Source: Bacteroidota bacterium
GTDB lineage: Bacteria; Bacteroidota; Bacteroidia; AKYH767-A; OLB10
Direction: 5' to 3'
Length of the DNA stretch: 64,000 bases
Assembly (NCBI GenBank): GCA_016717725.1
Contig: JADKFA010000049.1
Coordinates: 1 to 64,000, forward strand
Within the stretch, counting starts at the first letter, position 1; every line of letters starts with the position of its first letter. Shown piece after piece: positions 43,966-53,097 of this stretch. The translations under genes and the position numbers were made by a program. The notes below the pieces were generated by a model that saw only the letters and a list, made by a program, of their open reading frames with translations, had not been told where the DNA came from and did no database searches.

Positions 43966-44930
43966 TGACAAAGGTCTTTTCTTTACCATTCCACCGATGG
44001 TGTCTTTAATACTATTCATGACTACAAAAGCATTAGGGTCTATAATTTGAATTTCGGAATTGAGTTTGTTGATTTCAAGACGAGTGATAACTGTAAAAAT
44101 AATATCGATTTCATTGGTGTGGCCATGTTTGCCAAACCCTCTTTTTCCGTTGTAAACTGTTACTCCTCGACCTAGTTTCATGGTGATCATGTTACGAATG
44201 GCTTCACTATGTACACTCACGATGGTAATTCCTGTGTATTCTTCTATTCCTTCAATAATAAAATCTACTGTTTTAGATGCAGAGAGGTAGGTGATGAGTG
44301 AATACATCGCTGTTTCAATGGAAAGAAAGTACGCTGCAGTAGAAAAAATAACAATATTAAGAAGGGTAATGATATCACCAACAGTAACGCTCATCTTTCT
44401 ACTTAAATAGAGCGAGTACTTCCAGTGCCATCAATGACAGATCCGCCTCGTATGGCTAATCCAATCCCAGCCCCAAGAAAAAATCCCCCGAATACAGCAA
44501 CTAATATTTTCTCATCGGTCAAATCAGGAAAACTCACTGTGGCCATGACCAATGCAAGGATAGAAATGGATGCGGCTGTTTTAATAGCAAACTGTTTTCC
44601 GATCACATGATATCCTAAAATAATAAATGGCAGATTCACAGTGATAATTAAAAGCGAAAATGGAAGCCCCGTAATTTCAGTTAATAGCAATGATATACCT
44701 GTTGCCCCTCCATCGATGAAAGAATTAGGGAGTAAAAAACTTTTCAAACCAAAAGCAGCGGAGAAGATTCCAAGCAAAATGAATATAATATCTCTAATCC
44801 ATCGCAATGAAGTTAATTTTAAAATGCGGAGACCTTTAGCTAACTCATAGTTGCTTAAATTTTCTTCGGAAGAGTGAGCTTTTTTCTGAAGAATAAATTT
44901 CTTTACAATAAGTTCGATTTGTTTGTTCAT
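43960..44930 (-). pseudogene. YitT-family membrane protein, interrupted by a frameshift
   Basis: Two frames together give a YitT/DUF161-DUF2179 protein of about 320 residues. The first (44930-44403) has membrane segments (IIFILLGIFSAAFGLKSFLL; FSLLIITVNLPFIILGY) and ends early after IRGGSVIDGTGSTRSI. The second (43960-44394) resumes with SVTVGDIITLLNIVIF, TVDFIIEGIEEYTGITIVS and the C-terminal DUF2179 domain. A shift of one base within about 44405-44425 would restore the expected join (DGT, then LYLSRKMSVTVGD). The family's transport role is unsettled. A sequence error or real decay are both possible. Confidence 0.8.
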
Positions 44931-45294
44931 CCGAATAAATTTTTAAGGTCAAAGTTGTGCTAATATAATCTATTTTAAGATCATATTAGTAATCAAAAGT
45001 AGAATGTTTGAATGAGGGAATTAATACCAATTCCATTTATATTTTAGTTCAAAGCTGCGACGTATTTTTTTACCGAGACGAATTAAAAAAATCGTTGCAT
45101 AGCCTTAACTTACGGAACTATTTTTTTAAGAAGTATTGGTGAAAAAGAGTCCCGATAGCGTTCGCATAGGTGTCAGGCTAAGAAGTAATTTTTGAGGGAA
45201 AATTAACAGTCTTTTCACTCTTAAAAATTATAGTCTTCTTTTAAAAATATTTGCCTTGTCATGCATCTAAAATAATTTATTGATTGGTACTGAT

Positions 45295-45347
45295 GAGCCC
45301 GCCTTCCATAAAATTGGATGAAATCCAATTTTATGGAAGGCGGGCTC
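45295..45347. repeat. perfect 25-bp inverted repeat with 3-nt loop
   Basis: Bases 45295-45319 are exactly complementary to 45323-45347, giving a strong hairpin that begins and ends with GAGCCC/GGGCTC. It is inside the MITE-like element. It could be a nested repeat unit or form a cruciform. Confidence 0.9.
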
Positions 45348-45366
45348 TATTAAGGGGGTGAATTCC

Positions 45367-45396
45367 TGTAGAGACGCCATTAATGGCGTCTCTACA
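45367..45396. repeat. perfect 30-bp palindrome
   Basis: Fifteen bases (45367-45381) are followed directly by their exact reverse complement (45382-45396). The core GAGACGCCATT/AATGGCGTCTC recalls an interspersed repeat common in several bacterial phyla. It lies 20 nt after the hairpin at 45295-45347. Confidence 0.9.
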
Positions 45397-45654
45397 AATT
45401 GGATGTTAGTCGCGAGACTTCGCGCCTGCCTGCAGCATCGCTTTTGCTGTAGCTTGTGCCTCCGCTAAAGCTTCAGCGACATGCGGTCAGCGGAGCAAAG
45501 CAGGCAGGATCAAAACCAACTGCAAATTGTTGCTAAACCTTTAATTTAGCCTGACGCCTATGCGATAGACTTCGGGAAGCAGATCGGACTAAAATATAAT
45601 TGGATTTGGTATAAAACTAATTTAAGTGATTTAGTGAAGAAAATTGAAATAAAA

Positions 45655-45684
45655 AAATGCGACAGTCAATGACATGTCGCATTT
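45655..45684 (-). terminator. intrinsic terminator of the giant type B protein gene
   Basis: AAATGCGACA and TGTCGCATTT pair around a 10-nt loop, and on the minus strand a T run follows. It lies 18 nt beyond the stop codon at 45702. Confidence 0.85.
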
Positions 45685-45701
45685 AAATGAAGTATTAACT
45701 T

Positions 45702-48700
45702 TTATCGAATCAAACTAAAAGAGCCAGTAAATTCATAATATTTTCCTTTAATACTGGTGATTTTAATTTTATAGGTATACAATCCTTCGGGTGACGGATC
45801 TCCATTGCTCATGTACCCATCCCAAGGTCGGAAGAATGAATCTGTATTGTATATGTTTTGTCCCCATCGATTGAAAATTTGCATGTCAAATGAAGATACA
45901 TTCAATACAGGTGTACCATCAAAGAAAACATCATTCTTGCCATCATCATTGGGTGAAAACGCATTCGGAATAAAGAATGGCGCTACTTCCAAATTGGTTT
46001 CGTATTCGTCGTAACAATTCGCAATGTTGTATGCAATGAGTTTTATTTTATTGGTACCCACTTTGTCAAAGATATGCGATGGGTTGTCTTCTGATGAACT
46101 ATGACCATCTCCAAAACTCCAACGGTAACGCACGGAATTGACAGAGCTATTGCTAAATGATACTTCTGAGTTGAAGATGCTTACTAATTGTGTCGATTGA
46201 CTAAATCTCGCCTCTGGGAGTGGAGGAGTAATCACTTCTACTAATTGTGAAGTATCATCTTTACAACCATAAGGAGAAATTACTTGCATGTATGTATTGT
46301 ATTCTCCAGGTGCTGCATAAACATGAAATGGAGAACGCTCTGTAGATGTACCGCCATCACCAAATGTCCAATAATACGTAGAACTCGCTTCATTGATGGA
46401 TTTGTTTTGGAATTTTATTCTGATTTCCTCACAAGTAATGTTTGGATCTACATCGTATGCTGCAATTGGAATTGGATGCTCGTTGAAGGTAACTCCTAAA
46501 CTTTTTGTACAGCCTTTATTGGTGGTTACAGTAACCGTATAAATACCTCCTGCTGTAACAGTAATGGAAGGAGTTGTACTTCCATTCGTCCAACTGTATG
46601 TTCCTTGTCCAGGTGTAGTACTTAATACGGTACTTTCCCCAGAGCATTTGTCAAGATCTCCCGTAATATTTACTAACGGTAATGGATTTACTAAAACGCT
46701 AAATGAAGTCGAACCTGTACAACCAAATGCATCTGTAACAACAACAGAATAACTACCTGCTGTGTTTACGGTTTGCGTATTCGTAGAAATTCCTGTCGAC
46801 CAAAGATATTGCGCATAATTACTATTTAAACTTAATACAGTCGTTTTACCATCGCAAATTTCATTCTGTCCAAGAATAGACGGAACGGGATTGAGATGAA
46901 CCACCACATTCGCAGTAATAGAATTAACGCAGCCATTTTGATCCGTAACGGTGACTACAAAGATTCCAGTACTTGAAGCTTGTATGCTTGAACTCACACT
47001 TCCCGTTGACCAAACATAAGATGTAAAATTACCTGGATTCAATATAGTATTGTTTCCATCACATAGATCTGTGTTCAGTGGTAATTGTGGTTGTGGAAGA
47101 GGATTTTCAATAACTGTAAAATTAGTATTGCCAATACATCCGTTGTTATCAGTAACAGTAAGAACGTAACTTCCTCCAGCTGAAATAATATTTTGTGATG
47201 TATTTACCCCATTCGACCATTGGTAATTTACATAAGTACCTGCCGAACTTAACGTAACATTATCTCCAGTACAAAAATCGGGATCTCCATTGATGGTTGG
47301 AGTAGGAAGTGCATTAACATTGAGCAATTGAGATGCAGTACCTGTACACCCATTGGCGTCAGTAACTAGCACAGTATATAAACCAGGAGTAGTGGGCTGA
47401 ATACTCGATCCATTAGCTCCTGTTGACCATGAATATGTCATACCCGGAGTATTTCCAACATCTAGCAATCCTTGATCGCCTTGACAAACTACAAACGTTC
47501 CTGAAATGGATGGAGTAGGGTTACTGTTTACCGTTACGTTTTGTGTAATGCTGTTGGTGCAGCCATTATTATCGGTTACTGTTAATGTATAGTTCCCACT
47601 TGTATTTGGTTGAATGCTGCTCGCACTAGATCCAGTAGACCATTGATAATTGACACCTACCGGACCAGCAATTAAATTAGCCGATAAGCCTTGGCAAATG
47701 GCTGTAACACCAGTGATTTGCGCCGTTGGCAATGTCCACGCTGTGATATTATAATTGCTACTACCCGTACATCCATTCGGTGCAGTTACCGTTACCGTAT
47801 AGGCACCACCGTTAGTAACGTTGAGTTGTTGTCCACTGTTACCGTTCGACCAAGAATAATTTGTATATCCAGCACCTGCATCGATGGTTGCGCTGCTTCC
47901 TGTACAGAAACCTACAGGTCCAGTGATAACCGCATTGGTAAATGGTAAGGAATTAAATAAAACAGTTGTGTTTCCTGTACATCCATTGGCATCGGTTACA
48001 ATAACACTATAATTTCCAGTGGTAGAGACAGAGATAGTAGATGTGGTAGCACCATTACTCCAAGCATAAGAATTAAATGATGAGCTAATACCAAGTGTGG
48101 ACGAAAGTCCTTGACAAGCACTTAAGTTTCCTGTGATGGTTGGAGTAGGATTATTATTTACACTTACCAACTGATTAGTCGTTCCAGTACAACCATTTCC
48201 ATCGGTTACAGTAACTGTAAATGTTCCTGCAGTTGTTGGTTGAATAGAATTATTAGTTGAGCCATTCGACCATAAATAATTCATGCCAGCAGGAGAAGCT
48301 GTGATGTTCGCATTAGCACCTTGACAGATGGTTGCAACACCAGTGATTTGTGCTGTTGGTAATGTCCAAGCTGTGATATTATAATTGCTACTACCCGTAC
48401 ATCCATTCGGTGCAGTTACTGTTACCGTATAGGCGCCGCCGTTAGTAACATTGAGTTGTTGACCAGTGTTACCATTCGACCAAGAATAATTTGTATATCC
48501 AGCACCCGCATCGATGGTTGCACCGCTTCCAGTACAGAAACCTACAGGTCCAGTGATTACAGCATTGGTAAATGGTAAGGAATTAAATAAAACACTTGTG
48601 TTTCCTGTACATCCATTGGCATCGGTTACAATCACACTATAATTTCCAGTTGTTGAGACAGAAATAGTAGATGTGGTAGCGCCATTACTCCAAGCATAGG

Positions 48701-50873
48701 AATTAAATGATGAGCTAATACCAAGTGTAGACGAAAGTCCTTGACAAGCACTTAAGTTACCTGTGATGGTTGGAGTAGGATTATTATTTACACTTACAAC
48801 CTGATTAGCTGTTCCGCTACATCCATTTCCATCGGTTACTGTAACCGTGAAAGTTCCTGCAGTAGTTGGTTGAATAGAATTATTAGTTGAGCCATTCGAC
48901 CATAAATAATTCATACCTGCTGGAGATGCTGTAATGTTTGCATTAGCTCCTTGGCAGATGGCAGTCACGCCACTAATGGATGGAAGAGGAGGTGTATAAA
49001 CCGTAATGAGTTGACTCGAACTTCCAGTACATCCATTAGCATCAGTAACTGTAACTGAATAGGTGGATGCTAAAGAAACATTCGTAGTTGAAGTAGAAAC
49101 TCCTGTTGACCAACTATAGTTTGCATAAGGAAGCGTGGTTGATAATACTGAATTAGCACCTTGGCAAAAAGCAAAAGTTCCTGCAATTACTGGTGCTGGA
49201 TTAGTATTCACCGTTAAGTTAAATGTATTTGTTGCAGTACATCCATTAATATCAGAAACAGTAACGGTATACGGTCCTGCAGTATTTGCTGAAATGCTTG
49301 CCGTTGTTTGTCCTCCCGACCAAGCATATTGACTGAACGGAACTGTAGTCGATAAGCTTGAACTAAATCCTTGACAAATGGTATTGTTACCAGTAATACT
49401 TACCGATGGATTTGTATTTACCACAACAACCGTTGAAGTTGGTGAAGGACAGAATCCAGCTGCCGTTGGAGTTACTGTATACGTGCCACTTGCATTTACA
49501 GTGATACTTTGCGTTACAGCACCTGTTGACCAAAGTACGCTCGGTGAAGATGCTGTTAGTGTAACATTACTTCCTTGGCAAAAAGTTAAAGGACCTGAAG
49601 CAGCAACATTAAGTGTTAATCCTGCGAGTAAAGTTGTATTGACTGTGTTGGTAGATGCTATGCAGTTTCCACCAAATGAAACAGTACATTGATAGGACCC
49701 TGCACCAAACACAGTAATGTTTTGCGAGGTAGCTCCATTCGACCATAAATAACTTGCACCTGTGGTAGCTGAAAGTACAACGCTATCGCCTGGGCAAAAA
49801 GAAGTAGGACCACTTGGCGTGATCGTAGCTGCTGAATTAACAAATTGAACATAAAGAACGTTGGTAAAAGCAAAGCAAGGTGGGTTAGTAATAGCAGTGA
49901 AATAACCACCGGGTTGAGTTACCCAAATAGAATTCGTTGTGTCACCTGTCGACCATAAAGTAGATCGACATGCATTGACAGCAAATTTAACCGAATCTCC
50001 TGGACAAATGTAAATGGTGTCAACTACTTGTGTGTACTGACCTACAGGAATGAGGATTGGAATAACACCAAAAGATTCAAATGAATTTCCCTCAAGGAAT
50101 ACCCCCGAATCATAAAGGCCATCACAGAAATCCTGAACCGCCAATTTAATATGATATACTTCGCAGGGACAAACTTGAGTGGAAGCAGTGAGTACAGTTG
50201 TCATTCCATCATATTGAACTGAAGTACCGCCTGTATTATCTCGGAAATATGCACAGTTGGTACAAGGTCCTGAGGGAGAAGTCATGGCAGGCGCTGATCC
50301 ATTGTTGACATTATTGATTGAAATAGGAATGTTGGTTCCAGGAATTAATGCAATATTTTTCTTTCCAGTAATACCAGGTCCATTAATAAAAAAGCCAAAA
50401 AAATCGTTACATCCTGTTCCAACGAATTCATGATATTCCTCTGATGCCCAAACGTAGCGAAAACGCACGGAGTCGGTAGCAACCATAAAGTCAAATTCTA
50501 TCACCGCAGCATCTTGCTGACCACTTCCTGTTGGATGTAAGCCATTCAAATCGGTATCTGCACCAGCGGAATTATCTGTTCCTTGACCAGTAGAATTGTT
50601 GGGACCTATCGCGTTTGAAATTCCTCCAGAAGTAATTAATACCCCATTACCAATTCCAACATTGCATGCTCCTGCGCAATTAAAACTACCGCGAGCTGTA
50701 TTGGAACCAGTGAAAGTAATATTGCTTGCACTTACCCCTGAGCCCAACAAAATATTTTGAACAAGTTGGGTAATTGTAGGAGCAGAACTAACAGTTAATT
50801 GTGCTTTAGTTTGACTCGAAAGACCAACTAAGAGGAGAATGGAAGAGAATGTTATTAGTATCCTTTTATTCAT
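45702..50873 (-). CDS. giant multi-repeat surface protein with choice-of-anchor-like N-terminus and type B (gliding) C-terminus
   Basis: From ATG 50873 the product has 1,723 residues with a signal peptide (KRILITFSSILLLVGLSSQ). The N-terminal ~260 residues match the choice-of-anchor L type domain (GVLITSGGISNAIGPNN; VRFRYVWASEEYHEFVG). About 15-17 Ig/PKD-like repeats of ~75 residues follow, each with a CQG/CSG start, a Y.W..G motif and TVTD.NGCTG. A 210-residue block is nearly duplicated. True PKD domains lie near 1470-1620 (YYWTFGDGGTSTERSP; RWSFGDGHSSSEDNP). The end is the type B sorting domain (FIPNAFSPNDDGKNDVF, FNRWGQNIY, WDGY, GLYTY). It resembles SprB-type adhesins used in gliding or attachment. 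This is inferred from layout. Confidence 0.85.
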   Translation of the reverse strand: MNKRILITFSSILLLVGLSSQTKAQLTVSSAPTITQLVQNILLGSGVSASNITFTGSNTARGSFNCAGACNVGIGNGVLITSGGISNAIGPNNSTGQGTDNSAGADTDLNGLHPTGSGQQDAAVIEFDFMVATDSVRFRYVWASEEYHEFVGTGCNDFFGFFINGPGITGKKNIALIPGTNIPISINNVNNGSAPAMTSPSGPCTNCAYFRDNTGGTSVQYDGMTTVLTASTQVCPCEVYHIKLAVQDFCDGLYDSGVFLEGNSFESFGVIPILIPVGQYTQVVDTIYICPGDSVKFAVNACRSTLWSTGDTTNSIWVTQPGGYFTAITNPPCFAFTNVLYVQFVNSAATITPSGPTSFCPGDSVVLSATTGASYLWSNGATSQNITVFGAGSYQCTVSFGGNCIASTNTVNTTLLAGLTLNVAASGPLTFCQGSNVTLTASSPSVLWSTGAVTQSITVNASGTYTVTPTAAGFCPSPTSTVVVVNTNPSVSITGNNTICQGFSSSLSTTVPFSQYAWSGGQTTASISANTAGPYTVTVSDINGCTATNTFNLTVNTNPAPVIAGTFAFCQGANSVLSTTLPYANYSWSTGVSTSTTNVSLASTYSVTVTDANGCTGSSSQLITVYTPPLPSISGVTAICQGANANITASPAGMNYLWSNGSTNNSIQPTTAGTFTVTVTDGNGCSGTANQVVSVNNNPTPTITGNLSACQGLSSTLGISSSFNSYAWSNGATTSTISVSTTGNYSVIVTDANGCTGNTSVLFNSLPFTNAVITGPVGFCTGSGATIDAGAGYTNYSWSNGNTGQQLNVTNGGAYTVTVTAPNGCTGSSNYNITAWTLPTAQITGVATICQGANANITASPAGMNYLWSNGSTNNSIQPTTAGTFTVTVTDGNGCTGTTNQLVSVNNNPTPTITGNLSACQGLSSTLGISSSFNSYAWSNGATTSTISVSTTGNYSVIVTDANGCTGNTTVLFNSLPFTNAVITGPVGFCTGSSATIDAGAGYTNYSWSNGNSGQQLNVTNGGAYTVTVTAPNGCTGSSNYNITAWTLPTAQITGVTAICQGLSANLIAGPVGVNYQWSTGSSASSIQPNTSGNYTLTVTDNNGCTNSITQNVTVNSNPTPSISGTFVVCQGDQGLLDVGNTPGMTYSWSTGANGSSIQPTTPGLYTVLVTDANGCTGTASQLLNVNALPTPTINGDPDFCTGDNVTLSSAGTYVNYQWSNGVNTSQNIISAGGSYVLTVTDNNGCIGNTNFTVIENPLPQPQLPLNTDLCDGNNTILNPGNFTSYVWSTGSVSSSIQASSTGIFVVTVTDQNGCVNSITANVVVHLNPVPSILGQNEICDGKTTVLSLNSNYAQYLWSTGISTNTQTVNTAGSYSVVVTDAFGCTGSTSFSVLVNPLPLVNITGDLDKCSGESTVLSTTPGQGTYSWTNGSTTPSITVTAGGIYTVTVTTNKGCTKSLGVTFNEHPIPIAAYDVDPNITCEEIRIKFQNKSINEASSTYYWTFGDGGTSTERSPFHVYAAPGEYNTYMQVISPYGCKDDTSQLVEVITPPLPEARFSQSTQLVSIFNSEVSFSNSSVNSVRYRWSFGDGHSSSEDNPSHIFDKVGTNKIKLIAYNIANCYDEYETNLEVAPFFIPNAFSPNDDGKNDVFFDGTPVLNVSSFDMQIFNRWGQNIYNTDSFFRPWDGYMSNGDPSPEGLYTYKIKITSIKGKYYEFTGSFSLIR
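47731..48990. repeat. internal near-identical direct repeat (2 x 630 bp)
   Basis: Two blocks at an exact 630-nt offset (about 47731-48360 and 48361-48990) encode nearly the same 210 residues, with only scattered, mostly silent base differences. They lie inside the giant surface protein. The pattern points to recent duplication or gene conversion, and such repeats are also prone to collapse in assembly. Confidence 0.85.
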
Positions 50874-50892
50874 GATGGAAGGATTTAGTAAC

Positions 50893-50900
50893 CAAATATA
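50893..50900 (-). promoter_or_regulatory. -7 element TATATTTG for the giant surface protein gene
   Basis: TATATTTG on the minus strand lies 19 nt upstream of the chosen ATG at 50873. A second match, TATGTTTG, is at 50913-50920. Both are inside the longer frame that starts at 50915, which argues against that start. Confidence 0.45.
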
Positions 50901-51152
50901 AGCATAATTTTTCAAACATAATAGCGATCTGCATTGATAGAGTATACGATTACACGATTATTTGACCAAATAGTTTCATTTGCCTGTGAATTGTATCCCT
51001 TCAAGGGTAAGATTTTTGTTTAAAAAATGAACGGAAATATTGATTTTTAAATGGGAAATTGATACAAAAAATAAAATGAAATCAGATAAATTTTGGTTAT
51101 ACTTAACTTGAAATCAATGTATTAAACATGAAATGGAAGTTTTGAAAATAAA

Positions 51153-51181
51153 ACAGCCTATGGCTTTAAACCATAGGCTGT
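51153..51181 (-). terminator. intrinsic terminator of atpD-atpC
   Basis: A perfect 11-bp stem (51153-51163 with 51171-51181) has a 7-nt loop and is followed on the minus strand by a T-rich stretch. It lies just past the atpC stop at 51196. Confidence 0.85.
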
Positions 51182-51195
51182 TATGAATTGTTTAA

Positions 51196-51435
51196 TTAAA
51201 TAGACTCTGCGAGAATAATCACTTTATTGTTCAGTAATTCTACTACGCCACCTTTCAATTCGAAGGTTTCAATACCTGTCGTAGTCTTCACTTTCACGGT
51301 ACCATTTACCAAGGTAGAAATGATGGATGCGTGATTCTCGAGCATTTGAAATCGACCATGTGATCCAGGTACCATGATTTCACTCACTTCTCCTTCAAAT
51401 ACTTTTTTCTCTGGTGTTATTATTTCAAGATGCAT
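51196..51435 (-). CDS. atpC: ATP synthase epsilon subunit (short form)
   Basis: The 79-residue product is the beta-sandwich part of the F1 epsilon subunit (MHLEIITPEKKVFEGEVSEI, then VPGSHGRFQMLENHASIIS and FELKGGVVELLNNKV). It lacks the C-terminal helical domain that inhibits ATP hydrolysis in other bacteria. This short form is what I expect in many Bacteroidota. It follows atpD by 24 nt on the same strand. The other atp genes are not in the window, again normal for the phylum, where atpD-atpC are separate. Confidence 0.92.
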   Translation of the reverse strand: MHLEIITPEKKVFEGEVSEIMVPGSHGRFQMLENHASIISTLVNGTVKVKTTTGIETFELKGGVVELLNNKVIILAESI

Positions 51436-51459
51436 GAATCGGTTTTTTTATACTCTAAA

Positions 51460-52961
51460 TTATTTGGTTTCAGCAATCAATTTCTTTCCTTTCTCGATAG
51501 CATCTTCGATATTTCCAACTAAGTTAAATGCTGCTTCGGGATACTCATCCACTTCACCATTTAAAATCATTTTAAATCCTTTGATGGTCTCTTCGATAGG
51601 AACTAATACACCTTTCAATCCAGTGAATTGTTCAGCAACGTGGAAAGGTTGAGATAAGAAACGTTGTACACGACGAGCGCGATGTACTACCATTTTATCT
51701 TCATCACTTAACTCATCCATACCTAAAATAGCAATGATATCTTGTAACTCTTTATAGCGTTGTAAAATTTCTTTTACTGCTTGTGCCGTATCATAATGTT
51801 CATCACCAACAACATCACGAGAAAGAATTCGTGAAGTAGAATCCAATGGATCTACTGCGGGATAAATACCTAACTCAGCAATCTTACGATTCAATACCGT
51901 AGTGGCATCTAAGTGACTAAATGTAGTTGCAGGCGCTGGATCAGTCAAGTCATCCGCAGGAACATAAACCGCTTGTACAGAAGTAATAGATCCACGTTTT
52001 GTAGAAGTAATTCGCTCTTGCATTAATCCCATTTCCGTAGCTAATGTAGGCTGATATCCTACCGCTGATGGCATACGTCCTAAAAGGGCAGATACCTCAG
52101 ATCCAGCTTGTGTAAATCGGAAAATGTTATCAATAAAGAAAAGGATATCACGACCACCACTCTTCTCATCTCCATCACGGAAATATTCTGCTAAAGTTAA
52201 TCCTGATAAAGCTACACGAGCACGTGCTCCTGGAGGCTCATTCATTTGTCCGAAAACAAGTGTTGCTTGACTCTTTTCTAATTCTTTCAAATCTACTTTC
52301 GACAAATCCCAATCACCTTTTTCCATGCTATGTTTGAACTCTTCGCCGTATTTGATTACACCCGATTCAATCATCTCACGTAATAAGTCATTTCCTTCAC
52401 GAGTACGCTCACCTACACCTGCGAATACTGATAAACCAGCATATCCTTTTGCGATATTATTAATCAACTCCATGATCAATACGGTCTTTCCTACACCAGC
52501 ACCACCAAACAAACCAATTTTACCTCCTTTGGAGTATGGCTCTAATAAGTCGATTACTTTGATACCTGTAAAAAGAACTTCCGATTCTGTAGATAAATCT
52601 TCAAATCTTGGAGCCTCGCGATGAATAGAAAGCCCGTTTGAATTATCAACATCATTGATACCATCAATAGCTTCTCCCACAACGTTAAATAAACGTCCTT
52701 TGATTTTTTCTCCAATGGGCATTTTGATTGCGGAACCCGTAGCAATTACTTCCATTCCACGAACTAATCCGTCTGTAGAATCCATCGCAATCGCACGAAC
52801 GGTATCTTCACCAATGTGCTGTTGACATTCCAAAATAATTTTCTGACCATTTGGTCGGATGATCTCTAGGGCTTCTAATATGTTTGGGAGTTGAATTCCT
52901 TCACCTTCAAAGCTTACATCGATAACGGACCAATAACTTGAACGATTTTACCTTTATTCAT
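51460..52961 (-). pseudogene. atpD: ATP synthase beta subunit, with a one-base frameshift near the N-terminus
   Basis: The catalytic F1 beta subunit is complete except for a missing base. From ATG 52961 the frame reads MNKGKIVQVIGP and then breaks. Restoring one C at 52926 on the plus strand gives VIDVSFEGEGIQLPNILEAL and joins the long downstream frame (LECQQHIGEDTVRAIAMD...). Walker A is GGAGVGKTVLIMELI, and the catalytic GERTREGNDL and the DELSDEDK end are present. An intact version would have about 500 residues. This gene should be essential, so I take the shift as a sequence error. A TATTTTTG promoter element is at 52987-52994. Confidence 0.93.
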
Positions 52962-52986
52962 GGTTGGGTATTTGAATTTGAGGGTG

Positions 52987-52994
52987 CAAAAATA
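52987..52994 (-). promoter_or_regulatory. -7 element TATTTTTG for atpD-atpC
   Basis: TATTTTTG on the minus strand lies 25 nt upstream of the atpD ATG at 52961, in the 136-nt gap to the divergent ribF gene. Confidence 0.5.
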
Positions 52995-53097
52995 GATAAA
53001 AAAGCGCACGCAATGAAGTAAAACCTATTTTTGCTTCAATATATGTTTATCAACATTTTTACGCAATTTTGTTGATAATAATGGGCTGAAAGCGAAA

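Larger units (their letters stand above)
45024..45612. mobile_element. MITE-like element with ~35-bp imperfect terminal inverted repeats
   Basis: The left end (45024-45058, starting ATACCAATTCCATTTATATT) and the reverse complement of the right end (45579-45612, starting ATACCAAATCCAATTATATT) match at roughly 80% with a one-base gap. A second inner pair, GCATAGG(T/C)GTCAGGCTAA at about 45165-45182 and inverted near 45547-45564, extends the symmetry. The interior holds two perfect hairpins (45295-45347 and 45367-45396) and GC-rich repeat words, and no ORF. The structure is typical of a non-autonomous mobile element. No transposase or clear target duplication is seen. Confidence 0.6.

Noticed and set aside
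45024..45612. Insertion sequence with a transposase
   Set aside because: The element has no ORF of useful length, so only a non-autonomous element can be argued.
47731..48990. CRISPR array
   Set aside because: The repeats are 630 bp long, coding and without spacers; no cas genes are seen anywhere in the window.
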